Source: an uncultured Clostridia bacterium (GTDB taxonomy: Bacteria > Bacillota > Clostridia > Christensenellales > UBA3700). From it: a stretch of 37,895 nucleotides of DNA. Each line of letters begins with the position of its first letter. The stretch's first letter is position 1. The position numbers were made by a program, and so were the translations under genes. This document shows positions 7,419 to 15,299 of the stretch, in pieces. The stretch covers positions 1-37,895 of the forward strand of contig CAMQSU010000015.1 in NCBI GenBank assembly GCA_947037025.1. Direction: 5' to 3'. Under the pieces are notes generated by a model. It saw nothing but the letters and a program-made list of their open reading frames with translations, had not been told where the DNA came from and ran no database searches.

Positions 7419-9749
7419 ATGTTAAAGCAGTTACCATTATTGCCACTTAGGGCATTAACTATTTTTCCTAATACTTCTATTTCTATTGATGTAGTTAGAC
7501 CACAGTCGATTGCTGCTATAAAGTTTGCAATTGATAATAAAGTTAAAGTAGTTGCTAGCTGTCAGATCAATAATGAAATTGATGATCCGGCTAAAGGCGA
7601 TTTGCATAGAATCGGTACATTAATTGATATTAACAAAATACTTAAAATTGACGAGAATACTTACCGTATCCTTGTTGATGGACTGTGTGCTGTCGAGATT
7701 ATTGATTATGTTGAGCATGATGAGTTTCTTTGCGTTGATGTTGAGGAAGTAGCTGTAACTGGTCTACTAGAGGATATCGAGTTTGTTGCATACAAGACGT
7801 TTATTTTGAAGAATTTAGATATCTTTATTGACCAGTTAGGTAGGCAATACCCTAAGCATATCCGCAATACAATCGAGTCGAGTGATGAGCATGAAGTAAT
7901 GTTTAATATAGCAACGGGGCTAATTAGTGGAAGCACTGATAAGCAGCCTTTGCTTGCTGAGCGTGACATTAAAAACAAGTTTGATTTGCTATCAGAGGCG
8001 CTTGCTCAGGAAGTTGAATTTTCACTTGTGTTGCATTCAATTGAGCAAAAAGTTCATGCAAAAATCTCTCAAAACAACAAAGAATATTTACTTCGTGAGC
8101 AAATAAAAATTATTCAAGAAGAATTAGGTGATAGCGAAAAGGAAGTATATGACGAGTACGCATATAAGATTGATATGCTTGATGCTGATGATGAGATTAA
8201 AGACAAATTACTAAAGGATTTAGGCAGATACACAAGAATGAACGAGTCTGCACCAGAGTCAGCAATTATTAGAAATTATCTGGACTGGGTGCTTGAGCTT
8301 CCTTGGGGAAATATGAGCAATGACGCGGAAAATCTTAAAGAAGTTATGCAAATTCTTGACCGTGATCATTATGGTATTGATAAAGTAAAGAAAAGAATCA
8401 TAGAGTATTTAGCAGTTAGATTGCTTACAAAAGGTGAGAGTAAAGGTGCTGTATTGTGCCTTGTAGGCCCACCAGGAGTGGGAAAGACGAGTATTGCAAA
8501 ATCTATTGCAGAGGCACTAGGAAAAGATTATGTGCAGCTGACATTGGGCGGAGTGCATGATGAGGCGGAAATACGCGGACACAGAAAAACTTATATTGGC
8601 GCTATGCCGGGAAGAGTTATGTCTAGCTTATCTAAATCTAAGACAAATAATCCGTTATTTCTACTAGATGAAGTTGATAAGATTACTCGTGATATGCGAG
8701 GCGATCCCTCTGCAGCATTGCTAGAAGTACTTGACCCAAATCAAAATAAAACATTCAGAGATAATTATTTAGAGATTCCTTATGATTTATCAGATGTGAT
8801 GTTTGTGCTTACTGCAAATGACATTTCTGGCATGGATAAGCCGCTACTTGATAGGCTTGAGATTATTGAGATGGAAGGTTATACTGTTGAGGAAAAAACT
8901 GCTATTGCAGTTAAGTATCTAGTGCCTAAGCAAGCTTGTGCACATGGTCTTAAAAAGGACAAGCTAATAATAAATAATGACGCAATTGTTGAGATTATTG
9001 AAGGTTATACAGGCGAGTCAGGCGTGCGTGAACTTGAGCGAAAGATAGCAAATTTATGCAGAAAAATAGCCTTTGATATTGTCATGAAATCTGATGGAAA
9101 CACTGATAAAATGGTTCACAAAACTATTATAAAAGTATCTAAAGAACGTGTTGGCAAACTATTGGGCGTAAGAGAAGTTCCTGAAATAAGCAACCAAACA
9201 AAAGGAAGTGTTGGCAGAGTATGCGGTCTTGCATGGACTAGCATTGGCGGTACAACTTTAGATATAGAAGTTGCGACAATGAAAGGCAAAGGTGATGTTA
9301 AACTTACTGGTAAACTTGGTGACGTTATGAAAGAATCTGCTCAAACAGCAATTTCTGTAGTTAGGTCAAGAAGTGCACAGTATGGCATTCCATTAGATTT
9401 CTTTGAAAAGAATGATATTCATATCCACGTACCAAAAGGTGCTACACCTAAGGACGGTCCAAGTGCGGGAATAACTATTGCAACAGCATTGTTATCTAGC
9501 ATTACGGGCAGGAAAGTAAACGATTGTTTAGCAATGACTGGGGAGATTAGTCTTAACGGTAGCGTGCTTGCAATTGGCGGACTTAAAGAAAAATCTCTTG
9601 CAGCTCATCGACTGGGAATTAAGACAATATTAGTGCCAAGCGAGAACAAAAAGGATATTGAAGATATTCCAGAGTCAGTTAAAAGCTCTGTTGAGTTTAA
9701 GCTAATGGACACTATTGAGCAAGTATTTGCTGAGGCGGTTTCGGAATGA
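7419..9749 (+). CDS. lon: ATP-dependent protease Lon
   Basis: A 776-aa Lon of bacterial LonA type. The N-terminal substrate-binding LON domain begins LPLLPLRALTIFPN. A coiled-coil region (QEELGDSEKEVYDEY) follows. The AAA+ domain has Walker A GPPGVGKT near residue 350 and Walker B FLLDEVDK. The C-terminal protease domain has catalytic Ser682 in KDGPSAGI and Lys725 in GGLKEK. It degrades misfolded and regulatory proteins in the cytoplasm. AGGAGG lies close upstream of the ATG, a strong site. It overlaps ysxC by 4 bases (ATGA), the usual lon-ysxC arrangement in Bacillota. Confidence 0.97.
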   Translation: MLKQLPLLPLRALTIFPNTSISIDVVRPQSIAAIKFAIDNKVKVVASCQINNEIDDPAKGDLHRIGTLIDINKILKIDENTYRILVDGLCAVEIIDYVEHDEFLCVDVEEVAVTGLLEDIEFVAYKTFILKNLDIFIDQLGRQYPKHIRNTIESSDEHEVMFNIATGLISGSTDKQPLLAERDIKNKFDLLSEALAQEVEFSLVLHSIEQKVHAKISQNNKEYLLREQIKIIQEELGDSEKEVYDEYAYKIDMLDADDEIKDKLLKDLGRYTRMNESAPESAIIRNYLDWVLELPWGNMSNDAENLKEVMQILDRDHYGIDKVKKRIIEYLAVRLLTKGESKGAVLCLVGPPGVGKTSIAKSIAEALGKDYVQLTLGGVHDEAEIRGHRKTYIGAMPGRVMSSLSKSKTNNPLFLLDEVDKITRDMRGDPSAALLEVLDPNQNKTFRDNYLEIPYDLSDVMFVLTANDISGMDKPLLDRLEIIEMEGYTVEEKTAIAVKYLVPKQACAHGLKKDKLIINNDAIVEIIEGYTGESGVRELERKIANLCRKIAFDIVMKSDGNTDKMVHKTIIKVSKERVGKLLGVREVPEISNQTKGSVGRVCGLAWTSIGGTTLDIEVATMKGKGDVKLTGKLGDVMKESAQTAISVVRSRSAQYGIPLDFFEKNDIHIHVPKGATPKDGPSAGITIATALLSSITGRKVNDCLAMTGEISLNGSVLAIGGLKEKSLAAHRLGIKTILVPSENKKDIEDIPESVKSSVEFKLMDTIEQVFAEAVSE

Positions 9750-10528
9750 AAATGAAAAATGCACAGTTCGTAATATCAGTTGCGGACTTTAATATGATAC
9801 ACCAACATGACGCTCCTGAGATCGCAATTGCAGGAAAGTCAAATGTCGGCAAATCATCTTTTATCAATATGCTAACTAATGTTAAGAAGCTAGCCAAGAC
9901 AAGTGGCGAGCCGGGGCGTACTAGACTGCTTAATTACTTTGATATCAATAATGGAGAGCTAATGCTAGTCGATTTGCCTGGCTATGGATACGCAAGAGTT
10001 CCTCATGGCGAGCAAGACAAGTGGGCATCTCTAATTCAGGGATATCTATCAACTGGACCTAACCTAATCAATGTGTTTATGCTTGTTGATATTAGGCATG
10101 AGCCGTCTCCGTTAGATATACAGTTGATGTCATATCTTTATCATTATAATATTCCTTTTACTGTTATTGCAACTAAAGGCGATAAGCTAAGCAAAGTTCA
10201 ATTAGTTAAAGCAAAGCAAGTGGTTGCAAACGCTTTATCGCTGACCCCTTCTAGTATTTATGTTACGTCTGCACTTAAAAAGACGGGCGTTCAAGAGGTG
10301 TTAGATAGAATTACTGAACTTATGGATGGCGCGATTGTAAGTGATGAGGCAATTGCTGAGTTTACTCGTGAGGAATATGAAGAGGAAATTATTGCAAAAG
10401 AGAAGTCTGCAGCAGTAAAAGCTGAAGCAGCAGCAAAGGCTGCGGCAAAAGCGGCTGAGTCAAAATATTACCCATCAAATACAAAGAAAAAATCAAATAA
10501 AAGGTCAAATAGTAAGTCAAAGAAATAG
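9746..10528 (+). CDS. ysxC: Ribosome biogenesis GTPase YsxC/EngB with basic C-terminal tail
   Basis: A 260-aa TRAFAC GTPase. G1 is GKSNVGKSS, switch I runs through SGEPGRTRLLNYF, G3 is DLPGYGYA, G4 is TKGDKLS and G5 is VTSALKK. YsxC helps late 50S assembly and is often essential. The start overlaps the lon stop by 4 bases; an ATG two codons later is an alternative. The core domain ends near residue 200. The remaining 60 or so residues are low complexity, first Glu-rich, then Ala/Lys-rich, then Lys/Ser/Asn-rich, making it longer than the roughly 200 residues usual for the family. A hairpin terminator follows about 100 bases downstream. Confidence 0.95.
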   Translation: MKMKNAQFVISVADFNMIHQHDAPEIAIAGKSNVGKSSFINMLTNVKKLAKTSGEPGRTRLLNYFDINNGELMLVDLPGYGYARVPHGEQDKWASLIQGYLSTGPNLINVFMLVDIRHEPSPLDIQLMSYLYHYNIPFTVIATKGDKLSKVQLVKAKQVVANALSLTPSSIYVTSALKKTGVQEVLDRITELMDGAIVSDEAIAEFTREEYEEEIIAKEKSAAVKAEAAAKAAAKAAESKYYPSNTKKKSNKRSNSKSKK

Positions 10529-10625
10529 TCTATTATATATACTAATAGTTTATAATTTATATTATAGTTATATTATAATATTTATAACACATATTTTATC
10601 TATACATAAACGCTATTAAATAATC

Positions 10626-10660
10626 AACAAGTTACTACTAGGTGGTTGCTTGTTTTTTTT
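10626..10660 (+). terminator. Rho-independent terminator of the obg-ysxC region
   Basis: AACAAG pairs with CTTGTT, with an inner ACT/GGT pairing, followed by T8. Confidence 0.85.
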
Positions 10661-10721
10661 ATCTTAAATACCGCATATTTTATAATTAATATACATTTAT
10701 CAGATTAATTGGTGACTCTGC

Positions 10722-10749
10722 ACATATTTTTCACTTCTTGCATAATATA
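10722..10749 (+). promoter_or_regulatory. Possible mother-cell (sigma-K-like) promoter
   Basis: AC (10722-10723), 17 bases, then CATAATATA (10741-10749), which matches the sigma-K pattern AC-N16/17-CATANNNTA. It lies 28 bases before the start of the Cys-rich protein. The consensus is short, so this is a weak call. Confidence 0.22.
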
Positions 10750-10777
10750 CTATGACTATATATAGGAGGTGAAATAG

Positions 10778-11443
10778 ATGTCTTTTTCTAATAATTGTAA
10801 ACCAGATAAAATGCCTGGTGCGCTAAAAGGTAATCCACTTACAGGTCTTTGCGAAAAAACTTGTATTCAGGTCGAGAAAGTGTTTGATGCATGTATTAAA
10901 CAAGAAACTCTAACAGATGTTATGGTAACTCTTTATGATATTATGCCAATTGGACTTAGTACTCCATACCAATTCATTAGCGCCAAAACTTGTGGTGCTA
11001 GAGCAGAGATAGCAGACTTAGTAGTATCAGAATTGCCTGATAGCTGCAGCTGTGCAAGAATAACTTGCAATGTGTTGATACCAATTACTGTTGTCTTTGT
11101 TGACGCATGTGGTAAGCAAGGTATGGGTCAAGGAACAGTGACAGTTCCACGTGATATCGTTATGCATGTAGCACCAGAGTCATTAATGCCATATCATATC
11201 ATTGCAGATGCAACTATCATTGCGCCAACAGGCGAGTATAAATCAGGAATCGCAAGCGAGCCAACTTTTGCTATTACATGTTGTGCTACTATAATTATGA
11301 AAGTTGTAATGGAAGTCCAGTTGCTAGTACCTAGCTATGGCTACGCGTATATTCCAGCTTGTCAAGAATTTACTCATGATGTATGTGCTGGCGTGTTCGA
11401 CTTGCCACTTTATCCAAATGACTGCAGTTGCGACACTAAGTAA
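10778..11443 (+). CDS. Cysteine-rich protein, unknown function
   Basis: A 221-aa protein with 15 cysteines (7, 25, 29, 39, 72, 90, 92, 97, 111, 168, 169, 195, 203, 216, 218), including CSC pairs and a C-terminal CSCDTK. It has a CEKTCIQVEKVFDACIK motif near the N-terminus that I associate with conserved Clostridia proteins of spore or surface type, but I cannot assign a named family with certainty. There is no signal peptide and no strongly hydrophobic membrane segment. AGGAGGTG precedes the ATG. It stands alone between two terminators. A possible sigma-K-like promoter upstream and the high cysteine content would fit a cross-linked spore-coat component, which is inference only. Confidence 0.6.
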   Translation: MSFSNNCKPDKMPGALKGNPLTGLCEKTCIQVEKVFDACIKQETLTDVMVTLYDIMPIGLSTPYQFISAKTCGARAEIADLVVSELPDSCSCARITCNVLIPITVVFVDACGKQGMGQGTVTVPRDIVMHVAPESLMPYHIIADATIIAPTGEYKSGIASEPTFAITCCATIIMKVVMEVQLLVPSYGYAYIPACQEFTHDVCAGVFDLPLYPNDCSCDTK

Positions 11444-11620
11444 GTCGCTATAATATGAAGGTATTTAGTTATAATATATGAAGTTGTCAAAATTTATGTA
11501 CTTAAGCGTAAGCATTAATACATAAGTAGAATAATCATGAACTTAGAAACACGTGATTAGGATGTTTAAAATTATATCTAATATGATACTGATATTATAA
11601 ATACATAGACGAAAGTCAAA

Positions 11621-11660
11621 AATAAAACACCTTGTTTCGAAAGATGCAGGGTGTTTTATT
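11621..11660 (+). terminator. Rho-independent terminator after the Cys-rich gene
   Basis: AATAAAACACCTTG pairs with CAGGGTGTTTTATT over 14 bp with one wobble; the A/T-rich arms supply the U-tract. Confidence 0.85.
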
Positions 11661-11815
11661 ATGTTAAAACATACAAATACTCAGTTGTTTATGCTAAAGA
11701 GCGTTAAAATTATAATTTGTTCATGTATTATACATTACAATAATAGTAATTTACATATAATTGATTGAAAATTTAAATGAAAATAATTATTTATTATATA
11801 TTTTAATCAAAATGA

Positions 11816-11844
11816 TTGACAATTGTACAAGTATTTGATATAAT
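11816..11844 (+). promoter_or_regulatory. Consensus promoter of tRNA-Ser
   Basis: Perfect TTGACA (11816-11821), 17-bp spacer, perfect TATAAT (11839-11844), 15 bases before the tRNA. Confidence 0.92.
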
Positions 11845-11858
11845 AATCTAGTAAATAA

Positions 11859-11947
11859 GGAGAGTTGGCCGAGCGGTTTATGGCGCCAGTCTTGAAAACT
11901 GGTGATAGCGAAAGCTACCTGGGGTTCGAATCCCTAACTCTCCGCCA
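11859..11947 (+). tRNA. tRNA-Ser(TGA)
   Basis: An 89-nt class II tRNA. Acceptor GGAGAGT pairs with ACTCTCC, followed by GCCA with encoded CCA. The anticodon stem-loop CCAGT-CTTGAAA-ACTGG gives anticodon TGA. A long variable arm (TAGCGAAAGCTA) identifies a serine tRNA. The T arm is GGGGTTCGAATCCC. It has its own consensus promoter and terminator. Confidence 0.97.
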
Positions 11948-11953
11948 TTTATT

Positions 11954-11981
11954 AAAAGACGCATTTAGGTGCGTCTTTTTT
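11954..11981 (+). terminator. Rho-independent terminator of tRNA-Ser
   Basis: AAAAGACGC, loop ATTTAGGT, then GCGTCTTTTTT: a strong stem with a U-tract directly after the tRNA. Confidence 0.92.
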
Positions 11982-12582
11982 CATGATTAAATTGAATTTT
12001 TATAAGTAGTGGTTGATTTCTATAGTGAAATATTCGGTTTTATCTGGTTTTTATTGGTGAGAATATACTATATTTATTTAAAAATATCTTAATTAAATGA
12101 AACTGTGATAGTCTGATTATGTGACTTAAAGTCAGTATGATTACCTCTAATTTTAGCAAATACAATGATTAATTATAAGCTTTTTTAATTAGCTAAATAT
12201 ATTGGATAATTGTCGCATAATCAAATCTGTTAACATATATTACTGTAAACATCTAAAATTATATTGCAATATTTAATTGATTATGGTATAATAAATTAGT
12301 AAAAAGATTTGCTAATATAATTTAATGATATAGTAGTGTAAGAAAAGAATAATAATATATTTACAATATAGACAAAATTCATACTACTGAATTGGGCACT
12401 AGTCGAATCAAGAGAAATCTTTAAACAGATACCCTAGATGTAGTGCAGTGGTGCTGTACAAAAATTGCAGACAGTAATCCAATTATTTAAATAGTAGGCA
12501 AAAAACTTTATGTTGTGAGTGGTAATTGTATAATTACTATCCATGCAAATAAGCGGAAATAAATACAATTATACTCATATAT
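11982..12582. other. Gene-free AT-rich stretch
   Basis: No credible coding sequence on either strand. The only clear signal is an orphan promoter at 12264-12292 and a small inverted repeat, AATTCA-6 nt-TGAATT, near 12377-12394. Confidence 0.6.
12264..12292 (+). promoter_or_regulatory. Orphan promoter upstream of the tRNA-Thr region
   Basis: TTGCAA (12264-12269), 17 bases, TATAAT (12287-12292), with TGG directly before the -10 (extended -10). There is no ORF downstream for hundreds of bases. It would transcribe the tRNA-Thr-like element and then tRNA-Thr, or an unknown small RNA. Confidence 0.55.
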
Positions 12583-12660
12583 GCTGATATAGATCAGTGG
12601 TAGAGCACATCCTTGGTAAGGGGATCGTAAGCATGCGGTATAAATCCGTAGTGCTAGTTG
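12583..12660 (+). pseudogene. Degenerate tRNA-Thr(GGT)-like element (R1)
   Basis: It starts GCTGATAT, has a D-arm-like AGTGGTAGAGCA, the anticodon core CTTGGTAAG at the same 9-nt spacing from GAGCA as in the real tRNA-Thr, and a T-arm-like GCGG-TATAAAT-CCGT. The acceptor 3' strand does not pair with the 5' strand, and the variable region is too long. It lies 178 bases upstream of tRNA-Thr, and both share similar 5' flanking sequence (AAATACAATTATACTCATAT versus AAACGCAATTAAATCTATAT). It is a decayed duplicate or an attachment-site relic. Confidence 0.7.
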
Positions 12661-12760
12661 AAAATCACTCGCCCATGAGAAAATATAGAGCATATTTTAA
12701 CATTTAAAAACGTATAAAATATGCGAATATACGGCAATAAACGCAATTAAATCTATATAT

Positions 12761-12836
12761 GCTGATGTGGCTCAGTGGCTAGAGCAGTGCCTTGGTAAGG
12801 CACAGATCGGCGGTTCAAATCCGCTCATTAGCTCCA
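12761..12836 (+). tRNA. tRNA-Thr(GGT)
   Basis: A 76-nt tRNA. Acceptor GCTGATG pairs with CATTAGC (one G-T), then TCCA with encoded CCA. The D arm is GCTC-AGTGGCTA-GAGC. The anticodon arm GTGCC-TTGGTAA-GGCAC gives anticodon GGT. The T arm is GGCGG-TTCAAAT-CCGCT. It looks fully functional and is followed by a terminator. It appears to be the attachment hot spot for the accessory DNA to its right. Confidence 0.95.
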
Positions 12837-12837
12837 T

Positions 12838-12863
12838 AAAGCACCCTTTTAGGGTGCTTTTAT
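12838..12863 (+). terminator. Rho-independent terminator of tRNA-Thr
   Basis: AAAGCACCC-TTTTA-GGGTGCTTTT stem-loop with a U-tract directly after the tRNA. Diverged hairpins recur at the equivalent position in units B and C. Confidence 0.9.
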
Positions 12864-13148
12864 GCTTCATGGTAGAGTAAATAGTAGAGTTTTTTCATGA
12901 AATAGCAAAATTGCCAAAAAACACGAAAAAGAGATGTGCTCGGTGGTAAGTTTTCTTCTATGAATCCACATAGCTTGCATAATATATAATGTTTTTGTAT
13001 AGTATTATGGAAAAAAATGGTATGGTGCAATTGGATTTTATAATAGATTGAGGAATATTATACAATTAGCTCTACGTGTTCGGGTAGTTCGAACTATTTA
13101 ATCTATGGGTAATGAACTCAATCATAAAATGCATGAGTTAAATTGACA

Positions 13149-13188
13149 GAAAAAAATGAGGCTACGTCAATTATTAACGTAGTCCCAT
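13149..13188 (-). terminator. Terminator of the minus-strand toxin/DUF4417 operon
   Basis: On the minus strand ATGGGACTACGT pairs with ACGTAGCCTCAT (12 bp, one mismatch), followed by T7. It is placed 28 bases after the DUF4417 stop. Confidence 0.8.
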
Positions 13189-13215
13189 TAGTTTTATGAT
13201 TTATTAATTAAGTAA

Positions 13216-13933
13216 TTAGTTGTTAGCTTGATAATTTATTACATTTCTATTCTTTTTGTCAAAATGGAACTTCGAATAGTCTTGCCATGAAAGTGCTTTC
13301 GTCCATTCATAAGTTGTAGGTAAAAATGATTTAATGTTACCGGTCATTTTGTCAAATGGCTCGTCGTAGCAAATAATTGCACTTGGCTTGATAATTTCTA
13401 GCATTTTATTATACCCTAGCATAAATTCTTCTTCGCAATTTTCTCTATAGTATGTGCATACGGCAACAGTTGAACCTTTTTCAACACCTTCAAAACAAAA
13501 CTCAAAACTGCGTTCATCACCCCAGCTAATAGTCGGAATTACTGTTAATCCAGAACTTTGCCAGTAAGCTCCGCCCCATCTGTTTTTTAAATACACTATG
13601 TATTTGTAGCGCCATTGGCATGTCAGTAAACATGCTAAAGTCTGGTGATAAAATATATTTATATTGTTATAACTTTTCATATGTAATGGCGGCTTTATCG
13701 TACGCCTTTTTAAAGAGCCATTCGTGGGTGAAATAGTGTATTGTTTTATCAGCATTTTCTTTATCTTCTTTTTTGCAACCGACGAAACTTAAAAAGTTGA
13801 TTTCGGATACATCGATATTCTGTGTTTCAATAAAAGGTATATTATATTTGCCGGTTAGTGTAAGATCGTTTCTGACTAATTCTAATTTGTGTTTTGCCTT
13901 TTAAATTTCATATTCACTGAGTTCAGTTTTCAT
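13216..13933 (-). pseudogene. DUF4417 family protein, broken
   Basis: The longest open piece (from 13755) contains the DUF4417 signature: NRWGGAYWQ, then VIPTISWGDERSF and PSAIICYDEPFDKMTGN. The true start is the ATG at 13933-13931, with GGAGG just upstream and ATGA overlap with the preceding gene. From there the frame reads MKTELSEYEI, a TAA stop at codon 11, then a matching continuation (KAKHKLELVRNDLT...FTHEWLFKKAY...YEKL). A second in-frame TAA follows, then QYKYILSPDFSMFTDMPMAL. A +1 shift in a run of six T (13583-13588 on the plus strand) then joins the open C-terminal part. With two nonsense codons and one frameshift the gene is not functional. DUF4417 has no established biochemical role that I can state. 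Confidence 0.85.
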
Positions 13934-14148
13934 TTATCCTCCCTGCTGCGGCACTGCATAAACTGTGCACCTTTGACATCATACCACATATCTTTTAATA
14001 AGATACCATTGATATGTGCATTTGATTCAAAATCTTCTGTAGATTTATAATCTTGTGTGCTTTCTGGAATCCGATCTTGAAAAAATTCTATTAAACCATT
14101 AGTAAAATAAAATGCACCATATTCCTTTTCTTTGTATGTAAATTCCAT
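13930..14148 (-). CDS. C-terminal half of a split immunity-like protein
   Basis: A 72-aa frame beginning MEFTYKEKEYGAFYF and ending in a TGA that overlaps the DUF4417 start (ATGA). It is in the same frame as the gene just upstream, separated from it only by one TAA (14151-14149). The joined sequence FINGLLFYS-stop-MEFTYKEKEYG reads like one continuous protein, so this is probably the second half of a gene broken by a nonsense mutation. It has no good ribosome site of its own. The later pattern INGILLKDMWYDV resembles small cytoplasmic immunity-type proteins. The assignment as an immunity protein is inferred from its position after a toxin module. Confidence 0.5.
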   Translation of the reverse strand: MEFTYKEKEYGAFYFTNGLIEFFQDRIPESTQDYKSTEDFESNAHINGILLKDMWYDVKGAQFMQCRSREDK

Positions 14149-14415
14149 TTAACTATAAAATAATAGACCATTTATAAAGTCTTCAAATGAAGGTGTAAAT
14201 GGTTGACCATTTTTATATTGAATTCTTGCCTTTGATAATGGAACTAGATCAGGATAACTGATTTTGTGATATCCTTCAGATTCTTCGTGAGACTTGCTTT
14301 GTGCCCAATTGCAGTGTTCGCATCTGCCATGTCCAAACTCGTCAACTAAGACTATGTTGTCGCAAATATCACATTTTTTTATTATGTTTCTTTCGAACGG
14401 GTATTGTGTGTGCAT
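14149..14415 (-). CDS. Cys-rich immunity-like protein, N-terminal half
   Basis: I chose the ATG at 14415 (MHTQYPFERNII), because AAGGAGA lies just before it and because the bases up to 14437 belong to the end of the toxin gene; a longer frame from 14451 is therefore unlikely. It has 88 residues with a zinc-knuckle-like CDIC...CEHCNW pair of CxxC motifs, as in small CPCC-type proteins found beside polymorphic toxins. It ends at a TAA directly followed, in frame, by the next ORF, so the original protein was probably about 160 residues long and has been split. Function is inferred from context. Confidence 0.5.
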   Translation of the reverse strand: MHTQYPFERNIIKKCDICDNIVLVDEFGHGRCEHCNWAQSKSHEESEGYHKISYPDLVPLSKARIQYKNGQPFTPSFEDFINGLLFYS

Positions 14416-14434
14416 ATCTATCTCCTTTAGGTTT

Positions 14435-14724
14435 TTACCAGTAAATTTCATAGTCTGGGGTCAATCCTACTTTCCCCCTATCGCCTCTATTCCCATTCCA
14501 AGTCCACTGATGATCGTGTGGAAAAAATGATTATTACGTCCGTTTTCATGATCATAATCCCTGTTTCTCGAAGCTTGACCTCTATAATTATAACAGCGGC
14601 TTTGTATTCTTTTATCATTTACATATAAATCAACTCTTGAATTAGGTTTGCCTATTGTTTCTAAATCTCCCGATCGTCCGTAAACAACATAGACACCACC
14701 GCTTGGCGCTCCGTCTCCACCCAT
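14435..14724 (-). pseudogene. Stand-alone polymorphic-toxin C-terminal module, frameshifted
   Basis: The open frame starts at 14724 after AGGAGG and reads GKPNSRVDLYVNDKRIQSR, then YNYRGQASRNRDYDHENG, a module I associate with C-terminal tips of polymorphic (RHS/LXG-type) toxins. It goes out of frame at a run of six A on the plus strand (14522-14527). The neighbouring frame then gives PHDHQWTWNGNRGDRGKVG and LTPDYEIYW before a TAA at 14437-14435, which is the expected ending of this module (PH-x-H-x-W...YEI). The total, 290 bases, is one base short of an intact 96-codon gene. The intact module would be about 96 residues, too short for a delivery domain, so it was an orphan tip. Its precise activity is unknown to me. 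Confidence 0.7.
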
Positions 14725-14788
14725 ATTATATCATACCTCCTAAAATAAATTACAAGCAATTTAAAAATAATTCAAATACTATGTTTGT

Positions 14789-14794
14789 ATTATA
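14789..14794 (-). promoter_or_regulatory. Extended -10 promoter of the toxin operon
   Basis: On the minus strand TGATATAAT gives a perfect TATAAT with TG one base upstream, about 65 bases before the toxin start. No good -35 hexamer is evident. Confidence 0.45.
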
Positions 14795-14864
14795 TCATGA
14801 CAAAAGCAGCATGAAATGGTTTTATGTCGAGTTTTTTTTATGATTTTAATAGCTAATAAAGTCT

Positions 14865-15250
14865 CTTTTTTATGTCGTGGATGAGCATACTCTTGGTAAG
14901 CCGTCAGACTGCATTACTTTAGAAATCCGTAGTGCTGTGATAAATCACTCAAAAAACTGTAAAATTTCACTACCATAATATTTCTAAAATCAATCAAAAT
15001 ATGCAAATACTTGAATTTATATGCCTATAAGTGGCAATATAGGGTGTTTGGTTTAGATAAAATTGACCTAAAACTAGGTAGAGTAAACTGGTGTTTTATC
15101 TCTTATATTAACTCATAAAAGTGTCCGATTTGGGCACTTTTCTGCTTTTTGGTATCGAATTTGGTAGAGTAAATTTTTATAATTGCTAATAAAGTGCCAA
15201 AAACACCTATTTCCGCAGCTTCGAAAGAGCTCTACCTGAAATTGCTCGAA
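14865..15250 (+). repeat. Repeat unit B of the tRNA-Thr array
   Basis: Landmarks: GGATGAGCA (GAGCA at 14883), CTTGGTAAG (14892), AAATCCGTAGTGCT, ATCACTC (14944), AAAATATGC (14996), GGTAGAGTAAA (15077), a relic of the tRNA 3' end (ATTAACTCATAAAA just before the hairpin, compare ATTAGCTCCATAAA in unit A), hairpin AAAAGTGTCC/GGGCACTTTT (15117-15141), GGTAGAGTAAA (15163), then GCCAAAAACAC. No intact tRNA remains. Confidence 0.75.
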
Positions 15251-15299
15251 TGCATTCATTTATCGAAATTTATTAGAAAATGATGCAAGTTCGTGCTAA

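Larger units (their letters stand above)
12583..12963 (+). repeat. Repeat unit A of the tRNA-Thr array (contains the intact tRNA)
   Basis: Ordered landmarks: GAGCA (12603), CTTGGTAAG (12612), ATCACTC (12664), AAAATATGC (12716), intact tRNA-Thr (12761), terminator hairpin (core 12841), GGTAGAGTAAA (12871), and ATGTGCTCGG (12934). Units B and C repeat this order, with GAGCA-to-landmark distances of 9, 61 and 113 nt identical in all three. The distance to the hairpin core is 238, 238 and 236 nt. Confidence 0.8.

Noticed and set aside
12583..12660. Second functional tRNA-Thr
   Set aside because: The acceptor strands do not pair, the variable region is too long and there is no CCA end, so it is listed as a degenerate copy.
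13216..14151. Host stop-codon reassignment of TAA
   Set aside because: Many intact neighbouring genes (nth, nfnB, yhbY and others) end at TAA at the expected family length.
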